A stretch of DNA of 64,000 nucleotides from Thiomicrorhabdus indica (lineage in GTDB: Bacteria; Pseudomonadota; Gammaproteobacteria; Thiomicrospirales; Thiomicrospiraceae): positions 2,371,001 through 2,435,000 of the forward strand of contig NZ_CP033040.1 of NCBI RefSeq assembly GCF_004293625.1, given 5' to 3'. Below the pieces are notes generated by a model. That model did no database searches. It was not told the origin of the DNA and saw nothing but the letters and a program-made list of their open reading frames with translations. Each line of letters starts with the position of its first letter. Within the stretch, counting starts at the first letter, position 1. This document shows positions 1-9,852 of the stretch, piece after piece. The translations under genes and the position numbers were made by a program.

Positions 1-3000
1 GTCGGGACTGGCTCATCTGTAATCGCTGTCTCAACCGAGTTGTTCGCCGTGTCGATACGTACATCTTCAAGACCACCATTGCCGGTAATCGAATCAATCG
101 TGATTGTGAACGATTCACTGGTTTCAAAAATGTTGTCGTCAATCGTGTCAATCGTGAAGCTGTCACTCGGAGTCGCTCCCGCTGGGATAATCGTGCTGCC
201 AACACCTGTGAAGTCCGTGCCATCAACCGCCACACCACTGTAGGTGAAGTTCACCGTGATCGGTGCCGTGGTCGTTTGCGTCACACTCACTGTGTATTCC
301 GCTGTCGTTTCACCTTCTACAACGGTCGCAGGTCCTTCAATGCTCACATACGCGGTTTGATCATCTGGCGTTGTCGGGACTGGCTCATCTGTAATCGCTG
401 TCTCAACCGAGTTGTTCGCCGTGTCGATACGTACATCTTCAAGACCACCATTGCCGGTAATCGAATCAATCGTGATTGTGAACGATTCACTGGTTTCAAA
501 AATGTTGTCGTCAATCGTGTCAATCGTGAAGCTGTCACTCGGAGTCGCTCCCGCTGGGATAATCGTGCTGCCAACACCTGTGAAGTCCGTGCCATCAACC
601 GCCACACCACTGTAGGTGAAGTTCACCGTGATCGGTGCCGTGGTCGTTTGCGTCACACTCACTGTGTATTCCGCTGTCGTTTCACCTTCTACAACGGTCG
701 CAGGTCCTTCAATGCTCACATACGCGGTTTGATCATCTGGCGTTGTCGGGACTGGCTCATCTGTAATCGCTGTCTCAACCGAGTTGTTCGCCGTGTCGAT
801 ACGTACATCTTCAAGACCACCATTGCCGGTAATCGAATCAATCGTGATTGTGAACGATTCACTGGTTTCAAAAATGTTGTCGTCAATCGTGTCAATCGTG
901 AAGCTGTCACTCGGAGTCGCTCCCGCTGGGATAATCGTGCTGCCAACACCTGTGAAGTCCGTGCCATCAACCGCCACACCACTGTAGGTGAAGTTCACCG
1001 TGATCGGTGCCGTGGTCGTTTGCGTCACACTCACTGTGTATTCCGCTGTCGTTTCACCTTCTACAACGGTCGCAGGTCCTTCAATGCTCACATACGCGGT
1101 TTGATCATCTGGCGTTGTCGGGACTGGCTCATCTGTAATCGCTGTCTCAACCGAGTTGTTCGCCGTGTCGATACGTACATCTTCAAGACCACCATTGCCG
1201 GTAATCGAATCAATCGTGATTGTGAACGATTCACTGGTTTCAAAAATGTTGTCGTCAATCGTGTCAATCTTGAAGCTCTCACTCGGAGTCGCTCCTGCTG
1301 GAATGTCAACACTGCCCACTCCGGTGAAGTCCGTGCCATCAACCGCCACACCACTGTAGGTGAAGTTCACCGTGATCGGTGCCGTGGTCGTTTGTGTCAC
1401 ACTGACTGTGTATTCCGCTGTCGTTTCACCTTCTACAACGGTCGCAGGTCCTTCAATGCTCACATACGCGGTTTGATCATCTGGCGTTGTCGGGACTGGC
1501 TCATCCGTAATCGCTGTGTCGACCGAGTTGTTCGCCGTGTCGATACGTACATCTTCAAGACCACCATTGCCGGTAATCGAATCAATCGTGATTGTGAACG
1601 ATTCACTGGTTTCAAAAATGTTGTCGTCAATCGTGTCAATCGTGAAGCTGTCACTCGGAGTCGCTCCCGCTGGGATAATCGTGCTGCCAACACCTGTGAA
1701 GTCCGTGCCATCAACCGCCACACCACTGTAGGTGAAGTTCACCGTGATCGGTGCCGTGGTCGTTTGCGTCACACTCACTGTGTATTCCGCTGTCGTTTCA
1801 CCTTCTACAACGGTCGCAGGTCCTTCAATGCTCACATACGCGGTTTGATCATCTGGCGTTGTCGGGACTGGCTCATCTGTAATCGCTGTCTCAACCGAGT
1901 TGTTCGCCGTGTCGATACGTACATCTTCAAGACCACCATTGCCGGTAATCGAATCAATCGTGATTGTGAACGATTCACTGGTTTCAAAAATGTTGTCGTC
2001 AATCGTGTCAATCTTGAAGCTCTCACTCGGAGTCGCTCCTGCTGGAATGTCAACACTGCCCACTCCGGTGAAGTCCGTGCCATCAACCGCCACACCACTG
2101 TAGGTGAAGTTCACCGTGATCGGTGCCGTGGTCGTTTGTGTCACACTGACTGTGTATTCCGCTGTCGTTTCACCTTCTACAACGGTCGCAGGTCCTTCAA
2201 TGCTCACATACGCGGTTTGATCATCTGGCGTTGTCGGGACTGGCTCATCCGTAATCGCTGTGTCGACCGAGTTGTTCGCCGTGTCGATACGTACATCTTC
2301 AAGACCACCATTGCCGGTAATCGAATCAATCGTGATTGTGAACGATTCACTGGTTTCAAAAATGTTGTCGTCAATCGTGTCAATCGTGAAGCTGTCACTC
2401 GGAGTCGCTCCCGCTGGGATAATCGTGCTGCCAACACCTGTGAAGTCCGTGCCATCAACCGCCACACCACTGTAGGTGAAGTTCACCGTGATCGGTGCCG
2501 TGGTCGTTTGCGTCACACTCACTGTGTATTCCGCTGTCGTTTCACCTTCTACAACGGTCGCAGGTCCTTCAATGCTCACATACGCGGTTTGATCATCTGG
2601 CGTTGTCGGGACTGGCTCATCTGTAATCGCTGTCTCAACCGAGTTGTTCGCCGTGTCGATACGTACATCTTCAAGACCACCATTGCCGGTAATCGAATCA
2701 ATCGTGATTGTGAACGATTCACTGGTTTCAAAAATGTTGTCGTCAATCGTGTCAATCTTGAAGCTCTCACTCGGAGTCGCTCCTGCTGGAATGTCAACAC
2801 TGCCCACTCCGGTGAAGTCCGTGCCATCAACCGCCACACCACTGTAGGTGAAGTTCACCGTGATCGGTGCCGTGGTCGTTTGTGTCACACTGACTGTGTA
2901 TTCCGCTGTCGTTTCACCTTCTACAACGGTCGCAGGTCCTTCAATGCTCACATACGCGGTTTGATCATCTGGCGTTGTCGGGACTGGCTCATCTGTAATC

Positions 3001-5952
3001 GCTGTCTCAACCGAGTTGTTCGCCGTGTCGATACGTACATCTTCAAGACCACCATTGCCGGTAATCGAATCAATCGTGATTGTGAACGATTCACTGGTTT
3101 CAAAAATGTTGTCGTCAATCGTGTCAATCTTGAAGCTCTCACTCGGAGTCGCTCCTGCTGGAATGTCAACACTGCCCACTCCGGTGAAGTCCGTGCCATC
3201 AACCGCCACACCACTGTAGGTGAAGTTCACCGTGATCGGTGCCGTGGTCGTTTGTGTCACACTGACTGTGTATTCCGCTGTCGTTTCACCTTCTACAACG
3301 GTCGCAGGTCCTTCAATGCTCACATACGCGGTTTGATCATCTGGCGTTGTCGGGACTGGCTCATCCGTAATCGCTGTGTCGACCGAGTTGTTCGCCGTGT
3401 CGATACGTACATCTTCAAGACCACCATTGCCGGTAATCGAATCAATCGTGATTGTGAACGATTCACTGGTTTCAAAAATGTTGTCGTCAATCGTGTCAAT
3501 CGTGAAGCTGTCACTCGGAGTCGCTCCCGCTGGGATAATCGTGCTGCCAACACCTGTGAAGTCCGTGCCATCAACCGCCACACCACTGTAGGTGAAGTTC
3601 ACCGTGATCGGTGCCGTGGTCGTTTGCGTCACACTCACTGTGTATTCCGCTGTCGTTTCACCTTCTACAACGGTCGCAGGTCCTTCAATGCTCACATACG
3701 CGGTTTGATCATCTGGCGTTGTCGGGACTGGCTCATCTGTAATCGCTGTCTCAACCGAGTTGTTCGCCGTGTCGATACGTACATCTTCAAGACCACCATT
3801 GCCGGTAATCGAATCAATCGTGATTGTGAACGATTCACTGGTTTCAAAAATGTTGTCGTCAATCGTGTCAATCGTGAAGCTGTCACTCGGAGTCGCTCCC
3901 GCTGGGATAATCGTGCTGCCAACACCTGTGAAGTCCGTGCCATCAACCGCCACACCACTGTAGGTGAAGTTCACCGTGATCGGTGCCGTGGTCGTTTGCG
4001 TCACACTCACTGTGTATTCCGCTGTCGTTTCACCTTCTACAACGGTCGCAGGTCCTTCAATGCTCACATACGCGGTTTGATCATCTGGCGTTGTCGGGAC
4101 TGGCTCATCTGTAATCGCTGTCTCAACCGAGTTGTTCGCCGTGTCGATACGTACATCTTCAAGACCACCATTGCCGGTAATCGAATCAATCGTGATTGTG
4201 AACGATTCACTGGTTTCAAAAATGTTGTCGTCAATCGTGTCAATCGTGAAGCTGTCACTCGGAGTCGCTCCTGCTGGAATGTCAACACTGCCCACTCCGG
4301 TGAAGTCCGTGCCATCAACCGCCACACCACTGTAGGTGAAGTTCACCGTGATCGGTGCCGTGGTCGTTTGCGTCACACTCACTGTGTATTCCGCTGTCGT
4401 TTCACCTTCTACAACGGTCGCAGGTCCTTCAATGCTCACATACGCGGTTTGATCATCTGGCGTTGTCGGGACTGGCTCATCTGTAATCGCTGTCTCAACC
4501 GAGTTGTTCGCCGTGTCGATACGTACATCTTCAAGACCACCATTGCCGGTAATCGAATCAATCGTGATTGTGAACGATTCACTGGTTTCAAAAATGTTGT
4601 CGTCAATCGTGTCAATCTTGAAGCTCTCACTCGGAGTCGCTCCTGCTGGAATGTCAACACTGCCCACTCCGGTGAAGTCCGTGCCATCAACCGCCACACC
4701 ACTGTAGGTGAAGTTCACCGTGATCGGTGCCGTGGTCGTTTGTGTCACACTGACTGTGTATTCCGCTGTCGTTTCACCTTCTACAACGGTCGCAGGTCCT
4801 TCAATGCTCACATACGCGGTTTGATCATCTGGCGTTGTCGGGACTGGCTCATCCGTAATCGCTGTGTCGACCGAGTTGTTCGCCGTGTCGATACGTACAT
4901 CTTCAAGACCACCATTGCCGGTAATCGAATCAATCGTGATTGTGAACGATTCACTGGTTTCAAAAATGTTGTCGTCAATCGTGTCAATCGTGAAGCTGTC
5001 ACTCGGAGTCGCTCCCGCTGGGATAATCGTGCTGCCAACACCTGTGAAGTCCGTGCCATCAACCGCCACACCACTGTAGGTGAAGTTCACCGTGATCGGT
5101 GCCGTGGTCGTTTGCGTCACACTCACTGTGTATTCCGCTGTCGTTTCACCTTCTACAACGGTCGCAGGTCCTTCAATGCTCACATACGCGGTTTGATCAT
5201 CTGGCGTTGTCGGGACTGGCTCATCTGTAATCGCTGTCTCAACCGAGTTGTTCGCCGTGTCGATACGTACATCTTCAAGACCACCATTGCCGGTAATCGA
5301 ATCAATCGTGATTGTGAACGATTCACTGGTTTCAAAAATGTTGTCGTCAATCGTGTCAATCGTGAAGCTGTCACTCGGAGTCGCTCCCGCTGGGATAATC
5401 GTGCTGCCAACACCTGTGAAGTCCGTGCCATCAACCGCCACACCACTGTAGGTGAAGTTCACCGTGATCGGTGCCGTGGTCGTTTGCGTCACACTCACTG
5501 TGTATTCCGCTGTCGTTTCACCTTCTACAACGGTCGCAGGTCCATCAATGCTCACATACGCGGTTTGATCATCTGGCGTTGTCGGGACTGGCTCATCTGT
5601 AATCGCTGTCTCAACCGAGTTGTTCGCCGTGTCGATACGTACATCTTCAAGACCACCATTGCCGGTAATCGAATCAATCGTGATTGTGAACGATTCACTG
5701 GTTTCAAAAATGTTGTCGTCAATCGTGTCAATCGTGAAGCTGTCACTCGGAGTCGCTCCCGCTGGGATAATCGTGCTGCCAACACCTGTGAAGTCCGTGC
5801 CATCAACCGCCACACCACTGTAGGTGAAGTTCACCGTGATCGGTGCCGTGGTCGTTTGCGTCACACTCACTGTGTATTCCGCTGTCGTTTCACCTTCTAC
5901 AACGGTCGCAGGTCCATCAATGCTCACATACGCGGTTTGATCATCTGGCGTT
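1..5952 (-). repeat. Array of 16 tandem 372-bp repeats inside lapA
   Basis: Units of exactly 372 bp (124 codons) begin at 1, 373, 745 and so on to 5581, and a clearly divergent unit starts at 5953. By diagnostic blocks the units read, left to right: A A A B A' B A' B B A' A chimera B A' A A. Type B carries the block ggaatgtcaacactgccc and tgtgtcacactgac. Type A carries ggataatcgtgctgcc. A' also has catccgtaatcgctgtgtcgac. Unit 12 (4093-4464) has B sequence embedded in A. Both reading directions are open because the unit length is a multiple of three. Such identity points to recent unequal crossover or gene conversion, and an assembler could have collapsed copies. Confidence 0.97.
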
Positions 5953-7619
5953 GTCGGGACTGGCTCATCTGTAATAGTTGAGTCGACACTGTTCGCTGTC
6001 GCATCCGCTTCGATGTTCTCGAAGTTGCTATCCGTGATGTCACCAATCGTAATCGTGAAATCTTCTACGCCTTCCGCTAAGGCATCGTCAAGCGTGTCTA
6101 ACGTGAATGTCGTGCTGTCACTGCCCGCTGGGATCGTGACGCTGGCAACACCTGTAAAGTCCGTGCCATCAACTGCTGTTCCTGAGTAGGTCAACTCGAC
6201 GGTCACTGACGTGCCATCCGCTGGAATCGCTTGGGACAGACTGACTGTGTAATCCGTTGAGGTCTCACCTTCTACGATGTCTTGCTCGCCACTGATTGAC
6301 ACAAGTACCGTGTCTGGAATACCGAATATTGGAGGTTCACCAGAAGGTTGTTCAGAAGGGTTTTCTGTCGGAACCTCGGCTGTCGCATCCATAATAGTAG
6401 TTACTACTGTTCCACTATAGTCCACACTTTGGTAATCCGAAGCATTGCTAAATGAGTCATTTTCAAGACCCATCGTAAACTGCTCACCATTATCTGCTAA
6501 AGCATCGTCGTTCGCATCAATCGTGAACGCCGTTCCAACGGTCACAGTAATAGTAGAGGCTGAATTATAGTCACCGGTGCTCGCATCACCACGTGTCGCA
6601 TCATCACCTTGTGCACCAACATTGACAGTTACCAAGCCACTTGGCTGACTTGCAAGAGGAATCAAATTACCATTTTCGTCATAAGCAAGAACAATATATT
6701 CTCCAGTCTCGCTTAGACCTAGAATATCGCCAGTTTCACCAATAGTAGTCACTTGGGCAGTAATCGGCTCACCAGTTTGAGCGTCATATCCAATCACAGC
6801 GTGAAGTTGCAATTCAATAGGGTCTGCCAATGGTGGAGGTGTCGGCTGAGGTGGCTCTGTAGGTTCTGGTGTAGGTTCCTCTGTCGGAGGCTGAGTTGGT
6901 TCTGGCGTCGGTGCTTCAGTCGGTGCTTCAGTCGGTGCTTCAGTCGGTGCTTCAGTCGGTGCTTCAGTCGGCGCTTCGGTTGGCGCTTCGGTTGGCGCTT
7001 CGGTTGGCGCTTCGGTTGGCGCTTCGGTTGGGGCTTCGGTTGGGGCTTCGGTTGGCGCTAACGTAGCAGGCTCTGCTTCTAGTGCAACCTGTTGAGCACC
7101 TTCTTCTTGAGGAATCAGTTCTTGCTCTTCAAATGCAGCATTATCAAAAGTTACTGGATCGACCGTTTCAACAACACGAGATAGAATTGGGACTCCGCCT
7201 TCCTCTTGAGTTTCCTGCCCTGCTTGATCGTCAAGATCACGAACTTCTAAGCTCATCGAGCCACCATCTCCAGCAGCGGCGCCTCCCGCAGCAGTCGCTT
7301 CTAAATTATCAAGTAAGTCACCATCCTGACTATTTAATGCGGCTAGAATATCTTCCAAAGTTGCATCAGCTGTTTGATTCGTGATGTCAGACTCATCTGT
7401 TGCGGCTAAGACTTTCTCATCTAGGACAATTGACTGGTTATCTTTTATTGTTAACAAATGTTCATTTGTAAATTGGATTTGCAAACTTCCCCGGCCGGTA
7501 TCAACCTTATCTCCCATAAATAGTGGTTGCCCAGCATCAACTAAGCGCTTACTTCCATCCGCTGAAGTGATAACAACTTGCCCTTCGACTTGCAGAATAC
7601 GACCGATCATTTGTTCCAT
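1..7619 (-). CDS. lapA: LapA-type giant repeat adhesin, 3' end outside window
   Basis: A minus-strand frame starts with ATG at 7619-7617 and stays open to the left edge, so at least 2539 residues are encoded and the C-terminus lies outside. Residues 1-72 resemble the N-terminal retention module of LapA/BapA-like adhesins, which plugs the outer-membrane TolC pore. A Thr-Ala-Ala-Gly motif at residues 109-112 matches the di-alanine site cut by LapG proteases. A Pro/Thr/Glu-rich linker (about residues 186-265) follows, then two divergent Calx-beta-like domains, then 16 near-identical 124-residue Calx-beta-like repeats rich in Asp/Gly and the DGTDF motif, typical of Ca2+-stabilised extenders. The type I exporter, LapD and LapG genes lie next door. 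The expected C-terminal RTX secretion signal is not visible here. Retention and release at the cell surface are inferred from the family. Confidence 0.93.
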   Translation of the reverse strand, partial: MEQMIGRILQVEGQVVITSADGSKRLVDAGQPLFMGDKVDTGRGSLQIQFTNEHLLTIKDNQSIVLDEKVLAATDESDITNQTADATLEDILAALNSQDGDLLDNLEATAAGGAAAGDGGSMSLEVRDLDDQAGQETQEEGGVPILSRVVETVDPVTFDNAAFEEQELIPQEEGAQQVALEAEPATLAPTEAPTEAPTEAPTEAPTEAPTEAPTEAPTEAPTEAPTEAPTEAPTEAPTPEPTQPPTEEPTPEPTEPPQPTPPPLADPIELQLHAVIGYDAQTGEPITAQVTTIGETGDILGLSETGEYIVLAYDENGNLIPLASQPSGLVTVNVGAQGDDATRGDASTGDYNSASTITVTVGTAFTIDANDDALADNGEQFTMGLENDSFSNASDYQSVDYSGTVVTTIMDATAEVPTENPSEQPSGEPPIFGIPDTVLVSISGEQDIVEGETSTDYTVSLSQAIPADGTSVTVELTYSGTAVDGTDFTGVASVTIPAGSDSTTFTLDTLDDALAEGVEDFTITIGDITDSNFENIEADATANSVDSTITDEPVPTTPDDQTAYVSIDGPATVVEGETTAEYTVSVTQTTTAPITVNFTYSGVAVDGTDFTGVGSTIIPAGATPSDSFTIDTIDDNIFETSESFTITIDSITGNGGLEDVRIDTANNSVETAITDEPVPTTPDDQTAYVSIDGPATVVEGETTAEYTVSVTQTTTAPITVNFTYSGVAVDGTDFTGVGSTIIPAGATPSDSFTIDTIDDNIFETSESFTITIDSITGNGGLEDVRIDTANNSVETAITDEPVPTTPDDQTAYVSIEGPATVVEGETTAEYTVSVTQTTTAPITVNFTYSGVAVDGTDFTGVGSTIIPAGATPSDSFTIDTIDDNIFETSESFTITIDSITGNGGLEDVRIDTANNSVDTAITDEPVPTTPDDQTAYVSIEGPATVVEGETTAEYTVSVTQTTTAPITVNFTYSGVAVDGTDFTGVGSVDIPAGATPSESFKIDTIDDNIFETSESFTITIDSITGNGGLEDVRIDTANNSVETAITDEPVPTTPDDQTAYVSIEGPATVVEGETTAEYTVSVTQTTTAPITVNFTYSGVAVDGTDFTGVGSVDIPAGATPSDSFTIDTIDDNIFETSESFTITIDSITGNGGLEDVRIDTANNSVETAITDEPVPTTPDDQTAYVSIEGPATVVEGETTAEYTVSVTQTTTAPITVNFTYSGVAVDGTDFTGVGSTIIPAGATPSDSFTIDTIDDNIFETSESFTITIDSITGNGGLEDVRIDTANNSVETAITDEPVPTTPDDQTAYVSIEGPATVVEGETTAEYTVSVTQTTTAPITVNFTYSGVAVDGTDFTGVGSTIIPAGATPSDSFTIDTIDDNIFETSESFTITIDSITGNGGLEDVRIDTANNSVDTAITDEPVPTTPDDQTAYVSIEGPATVVEGETTAEYTVSVTQTTTAPITVNFTYSGVAVDGTDFTGVGSVDIPAGATPSESFKIDTIDDNIFETSESFTITIDSITGNGGLEDVRIDTANNSVETAITDEPVPTTPDDQTAYVSIEGPATVVEGETTAEYTVSVTQTTTAPITVNFTYSGVAVDGTDFTGVGSVDIPAGATPSESFKIDTIDDNIFETSESFTITIDSITGNGGLEDVRIDTANNSVETAITDEPVPTTPDDQTAYVSIEGPATVVEGETTAEYTVSVTQTTTAPITVNFTYSGVAVDGTDFTGVGSTIIPAGATPSDSFTIDTIDDNIFETSESFTITIDSITGNGGLEDVRIDTANNSVDTAITDEPVPTTPDDQTAYVSIEGPATVVEGETTAEYTVSVTQTTTAPITVNFTYSGVAVDGTDFTGVGSVDIPAGATPSESFKIDTIDDNIFETSESFTITIDSITGNGGLEDVRIDTANNSVETAITDEPVPTTPDDQTAYVSIEGPATVVEGETTAEYTVSVTQTTTAPITVNFTYSGVAVDGTDFTGVGSTIIPAGATPSDSFTIDTIDDNIFETSESFTITIDSITGNGGLEDVRIDTANNSVDTAITDEPVPTTPDDQTAYVSIEGPATVVEGETTAEYTVSVTQTTTAPITVNFTYSGVAVDGTDFTGVGSVDIPAGATPSESFKIDTIDDNIFETSESFTITIDSITGNGGLEDVRIDTANNSVETAITDEPVPTTPDDQTAYVSIEGPATVVEGETTAEYTVSVTQTTTAPITVNFTYSGVAVDGTDFTGVGSTIIPAGATPSDSFTIDTIDDNIFETSESFTITIDSITGNGGLEDVRIDTANNSVETAITDEPVPTTPDDQTAYVSIEGPATVVEGETTAEYTVSVTQTTTAPITVNFTYSGVAVDGTDFTGVGSTIIPAGATPSDSFTIDTIDDNIFETSESFTITIDSITGNGGLEDVRIDTANNSVETAITDEPVPTTPDDQTAYVSIEGPATVVEGETTAEYTVSVTQTTTAPITVNFTYSGVAVDGTDFTGVGSTIIPAGATPSDSFTIDTIDDNIFETSESFTITIDSITGNGGLEDVRIDTANNSVETAITDEPVP
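6911..7062 (-). repeat. 12-bp tandem repeat encoding an (Ala-Pro-Thr-Glu)n linker
   Basis: About twelve copies of a 12-bp unit (variants of ggtgcttcagtc and ggcgcttcggtt on the plus strand) encode alternating Ala-Pro-Thr-Glu in lapA. The two variants are grouped, with the cttcagtc form on the left and cttcggtt on the right, which suggests stepwise duplication. Slippage changes linker length by four residues without shifting frame. The stiff, acidic spacer sits between the LapG-sensitive retention module and the first Ig-like domains. Confidence 0.9.
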
Positions 7620-7946
7620 AACAGACTCCAATTCAATTGAGAATTTAAAACTTTTAACATGGAATACTATAAAGTGGTGAAATTGAAAAACATCGTACTA
7701 AGGTACGAAACATTTGTATTTTTGTGGAAATTATCAATTCCAACTTTTGTTGCATTTCGTAAGACAAAACATGAAAAAAGTATGAGTAAGTATTTTTACT
7801 GCGCTATGATTTACTTATCAAATTCATCAATAAAGCAAGCACTGAAAGCACCATAAAAAACTTAATTTTCTACTTGGCTAAGATAAGTTTTTATATTGTT
7901 TTCCAACAAAACAACTTGCTTAATTTTTTTTAGTTTGGAGTTCGTT
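7620..7946. promoter_or_regulatory. Divergent lapA/lapE control region
   Basis: This 327-bp AT-rich spacer separates the divergent lapA and lapE starts and must hold both promoters. A 16-bp dyad, TCGTAC-TAAG-GTACGA, lies at 7693-7708, about 75 bp upstream of the lapA start. It could be an operator, for example for the LuxR-type regulator encoded at 13609. That link is only inference. I could not assign convincing -35/-10 pairs. The lapE ribosome-binding site GGAG is at 7937-7940. Confidence 0.45.
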
Positions 7947-9782
7947 ATGACCAATTTTTTCAAAAAAACAAAACTCGCTGTAGCGATTGCATTAATATCT
8001 GGTAGCGCATTTGCTCAAGCGCCAGAATCCAATATAGACCAAGTATTAAAAATGGCTATCGAAAAGAATCCTGAAGTCCAAGCTTCATGGCACAACTTCT
8101 TATCCTCTGGTCAAGAAGCAAAAAATGTTGCCGCAAGCAGTGATGCAACTGTCGATTTTTTTGCAGACTACAGCGCTAATTACAGCAATACAACAACGCT
8201 CGACAACACTTATCAAGGCCCAAGCGCACGATTATCTGCCTCAAAGATGCTTTGGGACGGTGACCGTATTGCTAACCAAGCACAATCATTTAAAAACACC
8301 GAATTGGTACGTTATTTTGAACTAATGGATTCGGTTGAAAATACCGCGTTAGAAGCTTACATTGCCTACCAAGACGTATTACGTTATCGAGAATTAGCTG
8401 GCTTGGCTCAGAAAAGTTACAACAGCCACCTAGAGGTGTATGACAAAATAGCAGAAGGTGTTGAAACCGGATTTACTCGCCGTGCGGATTTAGAACAAAT
8501 CAATGGTCGTTTAGCTCTGGCTGAATCAAACTTACTCACTGAAAAAGCCAATCTACATGATGTCAGCGCACGTTTTTTACGAATTGTTGGTGAAGTCCCT
8601 GCAAAAGAATTAAAAAATGCTGATTTAAATACTGAAACTTTACCAAATTCTTTTGATGAAGTTATGAACTACGCTTACGACCACAACCCAAGCTTCCACG
8701 CAGCAATTCGCGACATTGAAGCAAAACTTTCGCAAGTTCAAGCTGCACGTTCAGAGGATAGCGGACGCCTAGATTTGACGGGGTCTTATAACATTCAAAC
8801 TTATAATGACACTACAGGTGAAGATAATTTAGATAACTTACATACTGCAGAACGTGACGCAAAAGTGGCTCTAGAATTCCGTTACAACTTATACAATGGT
8901 GACCGAAACTCTACTGCTATTGAAAAAGCGCAGGAAGATATGAACCGCTCTGAATACATTCGTGACAAAGAATGTGTCGATATGCGCCAAACATTGCAAA
9001 TTTCTTACAACGACGTAAAAAAAATCACCGAGCAGTTACCAATTTTAAACCAGCACAGAAACTCTTCTGATCGAGTTCGAGTCGCATTCAATGACCAGTT
9101 CTCAATCAATCAACGTTCACTTCTTGATTTACTTGATACTGAAATTGAATTCTTCCAATCTAGTCGCGCATATGCAAATGCTCATTATGACCGCAATGTT
9201 TCTGTCGCTAAAACACTTGCTGAAATGGGTAAATTGTTAAGCACATTACAACTTTCTCGTGGAAACATGCCAAACCTAAGTGACTTAGGCGCTGAGAAAA
9301 TGGACGTCACACCAGAAATGATGTGTCCAATTACTGCCATCCCAGAAATGGACTTAGGCATTACGGACCCAAAGCCTATTGAAGTCGCTGAAGCTATGCC
9401 TCCTAAATTTGTTGCTCCTGCACAAGATAATATGGAAGGAAATACTTACCGTTTGGAAATTTTATTCAAATTTAATTCATCTGAAATTGATCACCAATAT
9501 GACAATGACATCGCCGAATTAGCGAAGTTCATGACCGAGCACCCTGACACCCTGGTTGAAGTCCGTGGTCACGCCTCACTGGAGGGTCCAGAAGTTTACA
9601 ACCAATGGCTGTCCGAACGTCGCGCAAAAGCTGTAGTTAACACCCTAGTCAAGGATCACAATATTGATCCAGCACGCTTAAGCAGCATTGGTTTTGGAGA
9701 AACTCAGCCCCTTATCAATGGGATGACTCAGGAAGCTCACCAAGCTAACCGTCGAATTGAAACCAATATTAAAAACAAATAG
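7947..9782 (+). CDS. lapE: TolC-family type I secretion outer-membrane protein with C-terminal OmpA domain
   Basis: The start chosen is the ATG at 7947, with GGAG six bases upstream and a clear signal peptide (MTNFFKKTKLAVAIALISG, cleavage after AFA). A frame-compatible ATG at 7896 lacks both. The protein is 611 residues. Residues from about 30 to 460 form a TolC/LapE-type efflux duct with its two repeated helical halves. From about 495 to the end it has an OmpA/MotB peptidoglycan-binding domain (VEVRGHASLEGPEVYNQWLS, then the final NRRIETNIK). TolC proteins are usually 420-480 residues and lack this domain. In Shewanella the bpfA adhesin operon carries a separate OmpA-like gene beside the TolC gene aggA, so this looks like a fusion of the two. 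The likely role is exporting LapA and holding it in the pore while anchored to the wall. Confidence 0.9.
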   Translation: MTNFFKKTKLAVAIALISGSAFAQAPESNIDQVLKMAIEKNPEVQASWHNFLSSGQEAKNVAASSDATVDFFADYSANYSNTTTLDNTYQGPSARLSASKMLWDGDRIANQAQSFKNTELVRYFELMDSVENTALEAYIAYQDVLRYRELAGLAQKSYNSHLEVYDKIAEGVETGFTRRADLEQINGRLALAESNLLTEKANLHDVSARFLRIVGEVPAKELKNADLNTETLPNSFDEVMNYAYDHNPSFHAAIRDIEAKLSQVQAARSEDSGRLDLTGSYNIQTYNDTTGEDNLDNLHTAERDAKVALEFRYNLYNGDRNSTAIEKAQEDMNRSEYIRDKECVDMRQTLQISYNDVKKITEQLPILNQHRNSSDRVRVAFNDQFSINQRSLLDLLDTEIEFFQSSRAYANAHYDRNVSVAKTLAEMGKLLSTLQLSRGNMPNLSDLGAEKMDVTPEMMCPITAIPEMDLGITDPKPIEVAEAMPPKFVAPAQDNMEGNTYRLEILFKFNSSEIDHQYDNDIAELAKFMTEHPDTLVEVRGHASLEGPEVYNQWLSERRAKAVVNTLVKDHNIDPARLSSIGFGETQPLINGMTQEAHQANRRIETNIKNK

Positions 9783-9816
9783 TTTGCATCCTTCTAGGTA
9801 AAAGTATTGTGACAAA

Positions 9817-9852
9817 GAAAAGCCCTACAACTTTTGTTGTAAGGCTTTTTTC
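9817..9852 (+). terminator. Rho-independent terminator after lapE
   Basis: The stem aaaagcc-tacaac / gttgta-ggctttt has one internal mismatch and a TTTT loop. It is followed by a T-rich run, 35 bases after the lapE stop. It separates lapE from the downstream lapBC operon, whose own promoter should lie in the AT-rich 150 bp at 9853-10002. Confidence 0.8.

Noticed and set aside
344-5823. Serial short open frames of 67-88 codons on both strands in each repeat
   Set aside because: They are shadows of the adhesin repeat, identical from unit to unit and without ribosome-binding sites.
1-5952. A CRISPR array
   Set aside because: Units are 372 bp with no unique spacers, and they encode protein in frame.
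276-5981. A very long plus-strand open frame across the adhesin repeats
   Set aside because: It arises because a 372-bp stop-free unit repeats 16 times. The product is Arg/Asn/Cys-rich with no domain. The minus strand encodes the recognised Calx-beta adhesin with a proper start and N-terminal domain.
7082-7680. Plus-strand open frames opposite the lapA N-terminus
   Set aside because: They overlap the strongly supported lapA start region and show no recognisable protein features.
7659-7856. A 65-codon plus-strand frame between lapA and lapE
   Set aside because: It has no ribosome-binding site or homology signal and lies in the AT-rich promoter region.
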